A DNA stretch of 64,000 nt from Akebia trifoliata (GCA_017979445.1 CM030711.1:15268922-15332921), one strand, 5' to 3'; positions 1 through 10,912 are shown, counted from the first letter of the stretch. Numbers and translations are program-made. The notes: generated by a model from the sequence alone, not told the origin.

Positions 1-92
1 AAGTTCCGAAATGGGCTGATTTTTGGTGAGGATGATCTCCTCATCATAGAAATCATCCTCACAAAAAAATTAGTCCATTTCGAAACTTCTAC
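1..92. repeat. Foldback module, cut by window edge
   Basis: This is an imperfect palindrome. The arm GGGCTGATTTTTGGTGAGGA is followed by GATGATCTCC and then by its complement ending in a version of CCATTTCGAAACTTC. The same module recurs many times at 6.2-7.15 kb and twice inside the MITE at 16.1-16.5 kb. It is probably the right part of an element that lies mostly outside the window, because a TA run follows at 147-187. No coding content is seen. Confidence 0.6.
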
Positions 93-146
93 CTCATACA
101 TTGAAAAAATGTTTGACTCTTTTTATGGCCTAAAACACCACCCAAA

Positions 147-152
147 TATATA

Positions 153-187
<35 letters not shown>
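147..187. repeat. (TA)n microsatellite
   Basis: A TA-dinucleotide run abuts the left end of the element that starts at 188. A matching TA run sits at 6084-6128 next to the other end. I read the pair as the target or flank of a microsatellite-inserting element. Confidence 0.85.
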
Positions 188-190
<3 letters not shown>

Positions 191-513
191 AACCGTTCAA
201 CATCAGGTTATTTATCCTACATTTCACCCTACAAAGAAGAACCACACGATATTGGACAATCCAACAACTTAAAGTATTCCAAAATCCAAAACACGTGCTC
301 ACTTATAGTTCAAAAATTGCAGCGACCTCCTTGCAATTTTATCAAATATTGTTGTGACCTCCCTGTGTCTTCACAAAAATTGAAACATTTCTTCTTCAAC
401 GAAAGAAAGGTCTGCAACTCTTTCTCCCTATCTTGCATTTTCCCTCTAATTGCAATGAGCTCTTTCTTTCTCTCGCATTCTCCCTCATCTCTCTCTCTAA
501 AAAATTCTTCTTC
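188..513 (+). repeat. Left inverted arm
   Basis: This segment pairs with 5786-6083 in inverted orientation. Shared blocks include CACCCTACAAAGAAGA, GGACAATCCAAC and GACCTCCCTG. The pyrimidine-rich inner end (TCTTTCTCCCT) matches the GA-rich inner end of the right arm. The small reading frames here are TA-repeat artefacts or unsupported. Confidence 0.7.
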
Positions 514-845
514 AAAAATTCTTCGGAGTTTTATATGATTTGATTTCTATTTTTACTGAAATCTAGGGAGTTTTACTTTTTTTTTTCTTTAGGATTTCTG
601 CATACATTTTAAGTAACTGGATTTGGGTCTTCATCTTAGAAAAAATTTAGAAGGAACCCTATACATGGTTTTAAAACTCGTTCGAGACTAAAATGTATTG
701 CCCGAGTTAACTCGATATTGGGGTTGAACGAGACCAACTTACAAACCTATTTGAGACGTCCACGTATCTTGAGATAAGCGCGACGTCTCGGACAAGATTT
801 TTCAAATCTCATCTGATAAGGTCCCAATAATATCATTTTGGGACC

Positions 846-2180
846 GTAATTTCATCGAGATTACCATCGTATAAATACTAGTTCCCTTAAAATAATAATA
901 AATTTTATTAAATCCCAAATTAATGTGGCTAACAATAGTTTATTACTAATTTCAGGTGAAAATGGCACATTCGAATATCAACAAAAGAAATAACAATTAC
1001 TGTTACAACATGCGAGCAAAAAGGAAGCATCCGGCAAAATCTCGAGGATTTTGGGCGCCACGTCACCTCGCCGCGGCTAGCCAAGACCGCGCCGCGGTCA
1101 TTTCGAGGAATTTGTCCTCGAGATTTTTACAGAAGCTTCGCTGGTTGTAACTGATTGGGCCATTCGAATCGAATTATCCGCCAAATCACCCCGATTACCC
1201 AAATACGAACATTATAAATTTGAGGGTTGATTTCAAAGAAGGGGTCCCCTCTTGGGTCCCTCTTAGGCTCTTCTCCTCTTCTCTTCTTCCATAATTTTTG
1301 GTTTTTCTTCTTTTAATTCTCTGTAATTTTTCCTTTGTGTGAGCTTTTGAGTGTAGTGAGAACATCAAGAGTAAGCCATTGGCTCTATTGTAACTCTTTT
1401 GAGAGATTATCAAGAAAGGAATCAAGCTGCATTTCTATTTTACCTTTTCTTTCCATCTATCTTCTTGCTTTTAATATTGTTGCAATTATGAATCTTGCAA
1501 TGAGTGGCTAGAATCTCCTTAGAGAGTTCAATAATGCCAGAGCAAGTCCATCCATTTAATGTAGTTTCAAATTCATTATTCTTACTTATCTTGTTAAACA
1601 TTCTGTAAACTCTTCTTTGATTAGATCCCTTAGCTTATATTTCTGATTCAACTTTGATAGCTATTACTTAGATAAGTTCAAGAATGGCTATGCTTTGTGA
1701 AGAATCAGAATATAGATTAAGCAATCTCAATCAGATTAGGATTTACATGAATAACTTTTAGTTACTTTCGTTGATTAAACGGCTCCACTTTCCGATCCAT
1801 GAGCAATGACTTGCTACATGGATTGAGTTAGATTCAGAATTAATCTGCATTGTGGATGGTTTGCAAAGGCTACATTGAACTCTCTAATCCCTCTCTCTTA
1901 GAATTTCAATCTTTATTTTCTGTTTAAATTTCAATTTAGTTTCTACTACAACTCTGTTTTGTTTTTAAAACTAATCTGTTTTTATTTCTAAATTCTGTTT
2001 TGGCCTTTTTATTCGAATGAGATCTTGAATCCAAATTGTCCCTGTGGAACGAATTCGACTTACCCAAAGTCCATTTCTTAATCTTAATCTCTGCATCTCT
2101 AGAACAAGTTTTACAATCGATCAGCATCCAAGACAAACGATACCTAACGACAATGAATAAATCGTGAGACAAACGATATG
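846..2180 (+). mobile_element. LTR-like fragment, probable Ty3/gypsy
   Basis: The stretch contains a TATA-like ATTATAAATTT near 1211, a long non-coding leader, and near its end CCCTGTGGAACGAATTCGAC, which resembles the CCCTGTGG..CGAC motif common in plant gypsy LTRs. A GC-rich patch (CGCCGCGG, about 1070-1100) sits upstream. There is no intact reading frame: the short frame at 956-1150 has no recognisable domain. The ends are unclear because a family A LTR follows directly. Confidence 0.4.
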
Positions 2181-2188
2181 TATCGATC

Positions 2189-4625
2189 TGTAAAACCCAG
2201 AGTTTTCAATTTGTATCTCGAAAAAAAATAAATAGTGAAATTTTGAGAAAATCTTGAAAGAGGGACTTAGGGGTAAAACTTTAGAAGGTTTTTGATCATT
2301 TTAAAGGAAATCTGACCTCACCATTAGATTTAAAATGATTAAAAAACATACTTTAACCTGTAAGCACGTTCAAGTGCGAGTCCGAATAGAAAAGTTACAA
2401 AATTCTCGATTACCGAGTTAGACCAAGTTAAAATAGTAACTTTTTGCTAGAGTAAGAATTATTAAGATTTTATTATATCATTGGGTTCGTAACGAAAAAT
2501 TATTGAATATTGACTATTTATTTGTCATTTTTGAAGCACAGAAAGTTGAATTATCATCAAAAATGAAAATGACGTCAATTTTAGGGGTCACCTCAGGGAA
2601 AAAATGTAAATTTTTGTTAGAGGAAAAATTTGTAGAAATTGACTATACCATTAGATCCAAAATGAAAAATTAGATAAAATAGAGTATCCATTTGTCAGTT
2701 TTGGAATCCGAACGGTCAAGTTATTGTCGATCGAAACAATAATCAAAATACCGATTTCATCCTGAGGCTTTATATAAATAATTTTTTTAATTTTTTTTCA
2801 CTATTCATCTTCCCCAACCTGTCCAAAACCAGCCACGTTTTTTTTCAAAAAAAATTTATTTTTCTCCCAATCTTCCAATTCCGATTCGTCGTGAATCGTT
2901 CACCGTCGACGTCCGACACAGAAGAGAGAAACGTCCGCAGTCTCGTTCTTTACAAAACCCACCCAAATTCCTTCCATTTTCACCCTGTATCGTAAAAAAT
3001 CAATCGTATTTTTATACGGGAATTTTGTAATTTCAACCTCGGATTTCATCCATTTCGGGGTCAAACCGTCCTCCGCAGCAGAAGGGAGAAATGACGACCA
3101 AATCAAGATCTTTAAAACCACGGAGCCAATTTTGAAAATTAGCCACCTCGAAGTACGAGTTACCTCCATTTTCGTACCGATCGCATCGATTTTCATGCAC
3201 GTGCTTCAATTCTATTGCCTAGAGATAGTAAGGAACTCTCAATTTCTATTAATAATCGTAGATTGTGAAAATTGCATTTAGGATTTTATTGATAATCCAT
3301 TCTCAATCTTGTATTGTTAATTTCTCATTTGTTTTCAAATGAAAATAATATATATATGTAGCTCTTTTGTGAGTTGTTGAAGAGTATGTGAATGCTTGAA
3401 GGGATAGTGCGTCATATTATCTAGAGTGGTGTACTATTCTGGGATGTACGGTAGGGACCACCAAGCACATACGTGGTATGAGACGCGTATGAGAATGGAG
3501 TCACAACTGAAATCCGGGTTATTCCTCTTTATCTTTACCAATGAGCTTGTTATGTAAAGGTGGTCGTATACAAATGATTTGTATATTTGGGAATCACATG
3601 TACACCTGATAGACATAGACGAAGATGATTGGTCAGTGATTAATAACAATCTATAGTAGTCGAACGTTCTGACACATCGAAAATAAACCCATTGCTTACA
3701 GTCACGTTAAACGGCCAGTCTGAGCTGGATAAATGGTCAACCAAGCATGGTAAGTGCAGTGACCAGCCACAAAATCAGGAACTAAAAGCAAGAGAAGAAT
3801 TGTAACATCATGTCTCGACTGTGAGCGATCCAGTTGTGAATCCCAACTCTCTAATTCTAATACTCCACCATAGTGTATTATGTATCTGTTGCCTTACTTT
3901 GATATATAAAATGAAATGCATGTTTAATGTTTCAATTTGATCAATTAGATTTGTACATAAAGAAAATGATATAGTGAGTACTGTTGATTGATGTAATGTC
4001 AGTTTTAAAATGTTTAGTTGCTTATCCCTGGATATATGTACCAGTTAATCATAGTTTATTCTGTAAAATTTTATATTGTTAAAATGATTTAGTATGCTTA
4101 TTCGTTCATGCTAGGAGGGGTTATTGGCAGAAATTGTTTGTTTTCCTACTGGATAACCATTGTTACTCACCCTTTCCTTATCTATTTTTTTAGTTTCAGA
4201 TTCAAAGCTTGGCGAAGCAGGTATAGAGCACGAATGAGGATCATCTGATTGGTTAGATAGACAACCAGACTCCGTTACCTAGTAAGTACTAGGGCTATAC
4301 CTCCTAATGGTGTCAGTTCCCCTAGGTAGTCTTATGGATTCTGGCTTGAGTGTTAGGATTTCTATTAGAGTGAGAAATTTTGTATAATCCTGTATTCTGG
4401 TTATTCTTCCGCACTCTGATCTTTCGTACGTTATTAGAAGTATATAGGCTTCCGTTAGTATTATATTTTGTATATGTATGCATGATTGTATGTCGTTTAT
4501 TAAGTGCAGGTTAAACGCCTTGGAATGCTAACATAAACAGAGGAGACCATGCCGAAATTTCGAGGTGCCACCTAGTACCTCGAAATCTGACATGGGGGTT
4601 TGTGTTAGTGTTTGGCGGGGCGCCA
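2189..4625 (+). mobile_element. Family A solo LTR, copy A1
   Basis: It begins TGTAAAACCCAGAG and ends GGCGGGGCGCCA. It is collinear with copies A3 (32097-35253) and A4 (38165-41156, inverted). At 2.4 kb it is shorter than A3 (3.16 kb) because it lacks an internal segment near 3290 and one copy of a duplicated block of about 170 bases. No gag-pol lies on either side, so it is a solo LTR. The flanks share AAACGATA, but I see no clean 5-bp duplication. A hairpin lies near its 3' end (4557-4586). Confidence 0.8.
4557..4586 (+). other. Stem-loop near 3' end of family A LTR
   Basis: ATTTCGAGGT (4557-4566) and ACCTCGAAAT (4577-4586) form a perfect 10-bp stem around a 10-base loop. The structure is retained in A2, A3 and A4 with few changes. 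It could take part in polyadenylation or termination of the LTR transcript, but that is inference. Confidence 0.6.
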
Positions 4626-5113
4626 GATAAACGATATTTTGAAAATCTTGTCCGAGTTAAACAAGACAAATGAGTTAAATGTTCTCAACCTTATATTCTT
4701 TCACCCAAATCAATTTTTCTTCATCTTCTCAATGAAGTGAACAAAAAAAACAATAATAATAAGATTTTGGGAGAAAAATTCATCTTCTTCATCTAATTCA
4801 AGACGAAATCAGATGAAGAAGATGAAACATATGTAACAATGAAAATGATATATATGTAGTAACAATGTAAATATTTAATTTATTTATTTTGATAGGTATA
4901 TTATGATTTTTTTAATGTTATGTTTTTTTGGCTTCATTTTTTAGTAGGAATCATTTATGAATTTTTTCAAAATTTTTTCAGATTTTTTAAATGGTTAAAA
5001 ACCATTGTCTTAATGTCGAACGAGACAACTCGAATGAGACGAGATGTATTGTCCAAGTTAACTCAATACCAGGGTTGAACGAGACAAGACGTGAAACTGA
5101 GTTTAAAAACCAT

Positions 5114-5785
5114 GACCCCATATCAACTTTAATGTAATTTTACATGTTTTGGGATGATATGGGTTGCCCTCTATAAAATACACAAGATTCATAACTTACA
5201 TTATACGATCGTTCAACTTCGATTTCATTTTCTTACTTTCATTGAAAAGAAACTTCAACATTTTATATATTTTTATTTTTGTTCTTTTTCAACAGCAAGA
5301 TCTAATGAGTTTTCTGTACTGTTGAATTGTTTTGGACAATGGTACGTAAGTAATTTCATTCAATTTTCTTTGCTCCCTCTTTATGCTTTAGTCTCTTAGC
5401 GTAAGTAATTTTATTAAGTTTTCTTTGCTCCCTCTTTATGCTTTATTTTCTTAAAGACCCTGCTTGGTGTGTCCCCTTCTTTATGCTTTATCTCTTATAG
5501 GCCCTGCTTGTATGCTATTTAAAGTTGGAAATTATTCGAGCAATGTTTTCAATTCAAATTTTTTGCACCTTCAAACTTTTCAGTATTTTGCAGTACTTTT
5601 TGGGGATGAAAAAGTTTTGACCCATTTATTAAGGAATCGTGAGATATGCAAACGTTAACGATAATTATTAGTTGTGGAGGGCAATCAAGCACCTCATTAG
5701 CATAGATTTATGTTTTAAGCCAATTTATGATGACTTTTGGTTGTACTAAGCAGGTCCATAGATAGGAAACCAGAGTATATGGTCA
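5114..5785. other. No gene; short tandem repeat inside
   Basis: There is no supported coding region. At about 5347-5510 a block containing TTTCTTTGCTCCCTCTTTAT, TGCTTTA and TCTTA is repeated about three times with a spacing of roughly 55-70 bases. Confidence 0.5.
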
Positions 5786-6081
5786 ATAGGAGAATGCAAG
5801 AGAAAAAGAGAGCTCATTGCAGTTGGAGGGAGAATGCAAGACAGGGAGAAAGAGTTGCAGAACTTTCTTTCGTTGAAGAAGAAAGGTTTTGTTAAGCCAC
5901 AGGGAGGTCACAACAAGTTTTGATAAAATTGCAGGGAGGTCACTACAAATTTTGAACAACTATAAGTGGTGAGAGCATGTTTTGGATTTTGGGATTCTTT
6001 GAGCCGTTGGATTGTCCTAGATCGTGTGGCTCTTCTTTGTAGGGTGAAATATATAATAAATAAGCTGATGTCGCACGGCTC

Positions 6082-6083
<2 letters not shown>
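5786..6083 (-). repeat. Right inverted arm
   Basis: This is the inverted partner of 188-513. It ends at the TA run beginning at 6084. It contains GGGAGGTCACAACAAG and GGGTGAAATATATAATA, the complements of left-arm blocks. Confidence 0.7.

Positions 6084-6128
<45 letters not shown>
6084..6128. repeat. (TA)n microsatellite
   Basis: This is the TA run on the right flank of the 5.9-kb element. Predicted proteins of the YIYIYI type on both strands here are artefacts of this run. Confidence 0.9.
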
Positions 6129-6130
<2 letters not shown>

Positions 6131-6189
6131 TCACGATCCATAAACACATAAAACTACTTATGAAGCAACAATGTGTTTTGTCTTATATG

Positions 6190-7152
6190 GGCAAAAAGAT
6201 TTGGAATGGACTAATTTTTTGTGTGGATGATCTTTTTGGTGAGGAGATTATCCTCATAAAAAATTAGCTCATTTTGAAACTTTTAGCCCCTTGTTTACAA
6301 GTTGAAGAATTTTGGACCGTCCATTTTTTGTAAATCACTTTTGATGGGGTCATAAATTTTGGAATGGGCTGATTTTTTGTGAGGATGATCCTCTCATCAT
6401 AGAGATCATACTCACAATATATATATATGTGGAAATGTTCAGCACCCAACCATTTACCCAACAATTTGCCCAACATGTTTTGTCCTACATGGGTTAGAAG
6501 TTTTGGAATGGGTTGATTTTTGGTGAGGATGATCTCTACGGTTAGAATATCATCCTCACCAAAAATCAGTCCATTCAAGAACTTCTAACCCCATGTTTAC
6601 AAGTTGAAAAATCGTGGACCGTCCATTTTTTGTAAACCATTTGTGATGGGGTTCGAAGTTTTGGAATAGGTTGATTTTTGGAGAGGATGATCTCTATGGT
6701 ATAGAGATCATCCTCACCAAAAATCAGCCTATTCCAAAACTTCTAACGCGTGTAAGACAAAACATGTTGGGCAAATTGTTAGGTAAATGGTTGGGTGCCG
6801 AACGGGACTCATATATATATATATGGGATGGTTCTTGGGACAATTGTGATAAAATCTATAACGACAATTTTTTGTAAACCTCTTTTGATGGGGTTAAAAG
6901 TTTTGAAATGAGCTTATTTTTGGTGATGATGATTTCTATGACTAGGAAATTATCTTCACAAAAAATCAGTTCATTCTGAAACTTATAACCCCAATTTAAA
7001 AGTTCAACAATTGTGGATCATTATTATTATTATTTTTTTTGTAAACCACTATGGGGTTAGAAGTTTTGGAATTAGCTGATATTTGGTGATGATGATCTCT
7101 ATGGTGAGGAGGTCATCCTCACAAAAAATCAGCTCATTTCGAAACTTCTAAG
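6190..7152. repeat. Cluster of foldback modules
   Basis: At least six near-palindromic modules of 70-90 bases occur at about 6205-6275, 6352-6416, 6495-6585, 6655-6745, 6897-6990 and 7060-7152. Each has arms of the type TGGGCTGATTTTTGGTGAGG plus ATGATCTC, then the complement. Between modules, GTGGACCGTCCATTTTTTGT and AACCC..GTTTACAAGTTGA recur. Two of the modules belong to the MITE at 6430-6810; the rest look like partial or overlapping copies. Confidence 0.7.
6430..6810. mobile_element. (TA)n-flanked MITE, copy 1
   Basis: This 381-bp element has long terminal inverted repeats. The left end contains GTTCAGCACCCAACCATTTA; the right end on the minus strand reads GAGTCCCGTTCGGCACCCAA and continues in step. 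Both ends abut TA runs (about 6417-6429 and 6811-6824). It has two internal foldback modules and no coding capacity. The arrangement resembles the Micron type of MITE described from rice, which sits in (TA)n tracts; family identity with Micron is not claimed. Confidence 0.75.
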
Positions 7153-7227
7153 CCATATAAGACAAAAATCATTGTCTTTAACATATTTTATTATTTTTCA
7201 TTTTTTACCCCTTTAACTTTAAAAAAA

Positions 7228-7975
7228 TTCAACAATACCACAAATCCAGTTAAGCTTGACTCAAACCACTAATTTTGTGTTGATTTCGAGTTGCGTTCAC
7301 AGGTTATGTTAAAATTGCCACCACCTACTCCAATTTTATTTTTTTTTCTCTTTTCCAAAAATCAGTCCATTTCAAAAATTCTAACCTCATAAAAAATGAT
7401 TTACAAGTTAATACTAGAAATAGACGGTCCACAATTCTTCAATTTGTAAACTGGGGCGGACCTCACAAAAAATCAACTCATTTCGAAACTTCTAACCCAT
7501 ACATTGAAAAAATGTTTGGCTATCTTGTTGTCCCTTGAACCCTACTCTCTCTCTATATATATAATGCTAATGTCTAAGACCTCATGAGGATATTAGCATT
7601 GTTCAACAATACCACAAATCCAGTTAAGCTTGACTCAACCCACTAATTTTGTGTTGATTTCGAGTTGTGTTCGCAGGTTATGTTAAAATTGCCACCGCCT
7701 ACTCCAATTTTATTTTTTTCTCTATTCCAAAAATCAGTCCATTTCGAAACTTCAAACCTCATCAAAATGATTTACAAGTTAATACTAGAAATTGATGGTC
7801 CACAATTCTTCAACTTGTAAATTGGGGCGGACCTCACAAAAAATCAGCCCATTTCGAAACTTCTAACCCATACATTGAAAAAATGTTTGGCTATCGTGTT
7901 GTCCCTTAAACGTTACTCTCTCTCTATATATATAATAGTAATGTCTAAGACCTCATGAGGATATTAGCATTGTCC
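7228..7975. repeat. Tandem duplication, 374-bp period
   Basis: Copy 1 (7228-7601) and copy 2 (7602-7975) start with TTCAACAATACCACAAATCC and are nearly identical. Each ends with a TA run followed by AATGTCTAAGACCTCATGAG and GATATTAGCATTG, the left palindromic end of the MITE at 7935-8291. The duplication boundary therefore falls inside that MITE's terminal repeat. No coding content. Confidence 0.85.
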
Positions 7976-8291
7976 AACACTCTTTTTTTACAATAATACC
8001 CCTCATCGTTTTATTTTTTAGTGAAAAAGACAAAGGCATGTTAGTCTTTTATCCAATAAATACATTTATAGGCTATTAATAAATGCATTTATTATATTGG
8101 CATTGATTATTAAAACATTTACAACAAAAAAATATATTTAATTCAAAATACTTAAGTGTTCATAGCATTTATTATGTAAACAAACATTTATTGTGTAAAA
8201 GACAAAACGAGAAGGGGTATTATTAAATTTTTTTTTATTGTACAATGCTAACGTCCACATCATCATGAAGTCTTGGACGTTAGTATTCTTC
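7935..8291. mobile_element. (TA)n-flanked MITE with palindromic ends
   Basis: The left end (ATAGTAATGTCTAAGAC, then GTCCAACA and ACAATAATACCCCT) is the near inverse of the right end (GGGGTATTATT, ACAATGCTAACGTCC, GGACGTTAGTATTC). TA runs lie at 7925-7934 and 8292-8301. Each terminal arm is itself a small palindrome (GCTAACGTCC...GGACGTTAG). The sequence of its ends differs from the MITEs at 6430 and 16114. The interior is AT-rich and non-coding. Confidence 0.7.
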
Positions 8292-8355
8292 TATATATAT
8301 AGTGGGAGGTCTTAATACTTAACAATCAACAAGACGTTATTTGTGATTTTACATT

Positions 8356-8360
8356 AGTCT
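8356..8360. repeat. Target-site duplication AGTCT (left)
   Basis: AGTCT here and at 9217-9221 flank the TRIM exactly. A 5-bp duplication is typical of LTR retrotransposon integration. Confidence 0.85.
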
Positions 8361-9216
8361 TAAAGAAGAATGAAATATTATTGATTCTCTTAGATAATAA
8401 TTACAATAACCCTAATAGGATTTTATAGAAACTAAATCATATCTAGAGATAAAATCTATCCTTAATAAATCTCAACCAAGTCAATCTAACCTTATCTTAA
8501 TCTCAATAGATATGATACGGTGTACTACGGTACACCATATTACAATACAATATAACTAATTACTCTAATACTCTCCCACAATTGTATATTCTTTTGAATA
8601 AGGAATATATAATTGGTTAATATCAAATTCCTTGAGACCTCATTTATTAAATGCTTAGTATTGCCAATGAGGATCCATTGTGATTTCAGTGGTCATTGAC
8701 TGTCTGTGAAGTCATTTGACTAATCCCATTCGTCATAGAGTCTGTCGGAGCCGATGGTCACTAAATCAAATCATATGATCTCCCCAAAAGCGTTTGATTG
8801 TATAACATGATTTGATAATTATATCTCAATCGAGATTATAAATGAAGAAAAATAGAGAATTTTAAGGTGTTGGAAATTATAGAATAGGAGTTGGAAATGT
8901 TATTCATAAAAAAAAAATTTAATGAATGGCAACCTGCCAATAGTGTGTCCATTGTCTGAAGTGGAAGGTGGATTCGCTAAATCGGTCTCCCAATAGAGAC
9001 TATGCTTTGATATCATATAAAAGAATAAGATATCATTGATTCTCTTAGATAATAATTATAACAACCTTAATAAGGTTTTATATAAATCAAATCATATCTA
9101 GAGATAAATTCTACCCCTAATAAATCTAAATCAAATCTTATCTTAATCTCAATAGATATGATATGGTGTACCGTAGTACACCATATTACAATGCAATATA
9201 ACTAATTACTCCAATA
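8361..9216 (-). mobile_element. TRIM (miniature LTR retrotransposon)
   Basis: This 856-bp element has two direct terminal repeats of about 200 bases (8361-8570 and 9018-9216), both containing TTGATTCTCTTAGATAATAA and ending in ACTAATTACTC(T/C)AATA. On the minus strand a primer-binding site TGATATCAAAGC (9004-9015) lies 2 bases from the 5' LTR; it matches the initiator-Met tRNA type (TGGTATCAGAGC) at 9 of 12 positions. A polypurine tract TGTGGGAGAG (8571-8580) directly precedes the 3' LTR. The internal region of about 450 bases has no gag or pol. The perfect AGTCT duplication confirms the ends. The LTR does not begin with the usual TG, probably from mutation. Confidence 0.9.
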
Positions 9217-9564
9217 AGTCTAATCATAATCATAAACAACTACTGAAATTGTCTGAATGAGTGTTGTAATGCTAAGATAATAACTTGAGCCAAACCTTTT
9301 AAATGTTTGAATGATGTGTTGAATTTTAATTGGGGTGTGATGAATAATTTTTTAAATTGGAGTGTGATAAGTAAAAGTTGGGGTGCCAATAACAACTCTC
9401 TATATTAAGAAAGAATCTTTGATGGGAAATCTCTTACTGATCAATCCCATCCCAAGTTTATCTTATTGGTTCTCATTGGAGGATATCTTCTTATTATTAC
9501 ACTTGATTCATCCAAATTCTACAAGTTGCACATTCTCTTGTGGAAGAAGCTAGTGGGCTATATA
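9217..9564. other. No gene seen
   Basis: AT-rich intergenic sequence with no supported reading frame or recognised repeat. Confidence 0.5.
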
Positions 9565-10023
9565 TAAGGCATAAAATAGGTCGGATTTTATCCGAAATCC
9601 TAATCCGAAATTAGTGAGTTGACTCCTTAAACAATATCCAAATAAAAAAAAAGGGCCGAATATGGGTTGATGTCCCTTGACTTGAGTCTTATCCGAATGA
9701 TATATTACTTTGAAAATTATACTTTTATGTTTTTTGAGCTATCTTTCTTGTACTGCTTTAATACATGAATTCGTATAGAATGAAAGAATTATAATGATAA
9801 GAATAATATATCAATTAGAAAATAAATATAACAAGAATTAAAAACAACTGAGTAGTAAATTATTCGACTTGACCGACCCAATCAAGTAATTTGCAGGTTG
9901 GGTTGGATTGAGGTTTAGTGAAAGAAACATTATTCGGATATGATTTTAACTAATAGGATCTGAGTTGGATTTGGGTCTGGATATACTCATATTTGACCTA
10001 AACCCGACCTATTTTAAGCCTTA
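9565..10023. mobile_element. hAT-like MITE
   Basis: The terminal inverted repeats are TAAGGCATAAAATAGGTCGG (left) and TAAGGCTTAAAATAGGTCGG (right, minus strand). The flanking 8-mers GCTATATA and GGTAAATA agree at 6 of 8 positions, as expected for a worn hAT target duplication. The 459-bp body is non-coding. Confidence 0.7.
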
Positions 10024-10035
10024 GGTAAATATGTC

Positions 10036-10400
10036 TAGGGCTGCAACCTGGGCATGTGGAAGGTGGACCCATACTCAACTCAAGTGGCAAAACCCTCAAC
10101 TCAAGCATTGAGCTTGAGTTTATTAACCTAAGCTCAACCTAAGCTTGGATTTCTAAACTTGGGTTGAGATCAGGTTAACCCTGAATTAGGTAGTTTGGGC
10201 AAGTTGGGTGGGTTGAGCTCATTGAACAAACCTAATCTGAAAAATTATATCTCAAACAGGAAATGTAGTTAATATAAATAAAAAATTTTATATCTTAAAA
10301 AAAAAAAAAAGGTAAAAAATACTTTCAAAATAAATAAAAATATTTATATAGTATTATATAGCCTCAGGTTTGAGTTGATAACCCAGGCTCAAGTCATCTT
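10036..10400. mobile_element. Probable hAT-type end fragment
   Basis: The stretch begins TAGGGCTGCAACC, a terminal motif common in plant hAT elements, followed by CAAC/GTTG-rich sequence (TCAACTCAAG, GGGTTGAG). No matching right terminus or duplication was found, so the right limit is arbitrary. Confidence 0.35.
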
Positions 10401-10905
10401 ACAAATAATTAAAAAAAACAACAAATTAGTTCTGGTCATTCAACAAGATTCCTTGCTTAAAGTGAAATATGGATTCCAATGACCAGTGGTCTTAGTCTTA
10501 GCATTGAATTCAACTACACGATACACTATGTTTACTGTTATGGTCAAATTCAAAAAGTAGGCCAAGGACCACTAACCCCTTTGTGCTTTGCCATGTGACT
10601 TCAATCAATCTAAACCATTAATAATAATCTTAATGGTTTAAAAACCTTCAAGATTGGGCAAGCATATCCTACATCTTCTCAAGTTAACTTGATTCTTTCT
10701 CAGTGCTTCTCAAGTTAAAACCCTCACCCTCTACTTTTAATTTTGAAAGCAGAGGACCAAACCTCTTGCTTTTCTAATTTTTAACATCATGTAACAATAT
10801 TTTCATACCATTTAACTTCTCTCTCATCAATTCCAACCATTAGTAAAATTGATTAAATGGATCTAGCTAGGACCTTACTAGATTCCTTGGGTCAGCTCCT
10901 ATGAC

Positions 10906-10912
10906 TATAAAT
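10906..10912 (+). promoter_or_regulatory. TATA box of the small gene
   Basis: TATAAAT stands 95 bases upstream of the ATG at 11007. This would place a transcription start near 10937 and give a 5' leader of about 70 bases. Confidence 0.6.

Larger units (their letters stand above)
664..5113. mobile_element. Possible TIR element (GGTTTTAAAACTC ends)
   Basis: The left end reads ATGGTTTTAAAACTCG (664 on). The right end reads GAGTTTAAAAACCATG (about 5098-5113), which is its near inverse. A block of about 40 bases starting TGTATTGCCCGAGTTAACTC (near 692) recurs in direct orientation near 5047. A further inverted pair, GGACAAGATTTTTCAAAT near 790 and its complement near 4640, lies inside. These features suggest an old TIR or MULE-like repeat later opened by LTR elements. 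No transposase and no clean target duplication were found, so the boundaries are tentative. Confidence 0.4.
188..6083. mobile_element. 5.9-kb (TA)n-flanked element with inverted arms
   Basis: The left end begins GGGAACCGTTCAACATCAGG directly after a TA run. The right end, read on the minus strand, begins GGGAGCCGTGCGACATCAGC directly after another TA run. The arms (188 to about 513, and 5786-6083 inverted) match over about 300 bases at roughly 80-85% by eye, including AGTTCTGCAACTCTTTCTCC-type sequence. The same GGGN(A/C)CCGTTCAAC-type end is found on the short MITE at 16114-16479, so this may be a large relative of those MITEs. The interior holds another repeat (664-5113), an LTR fragment and a family A solo LTR. 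No transposase is recognisable. It could instead be two inverted solo arms brought together by chance, but the matching TA flanks argue for one unit. Confidence 0.55.

Noticed and set aside
5908..6151. Reading frames on both strands with YIYIYI repeats (also at 109-357)
   Set aside because: They are products of the (TA)n microsatellite and inverted-arm sequence, not proteins.
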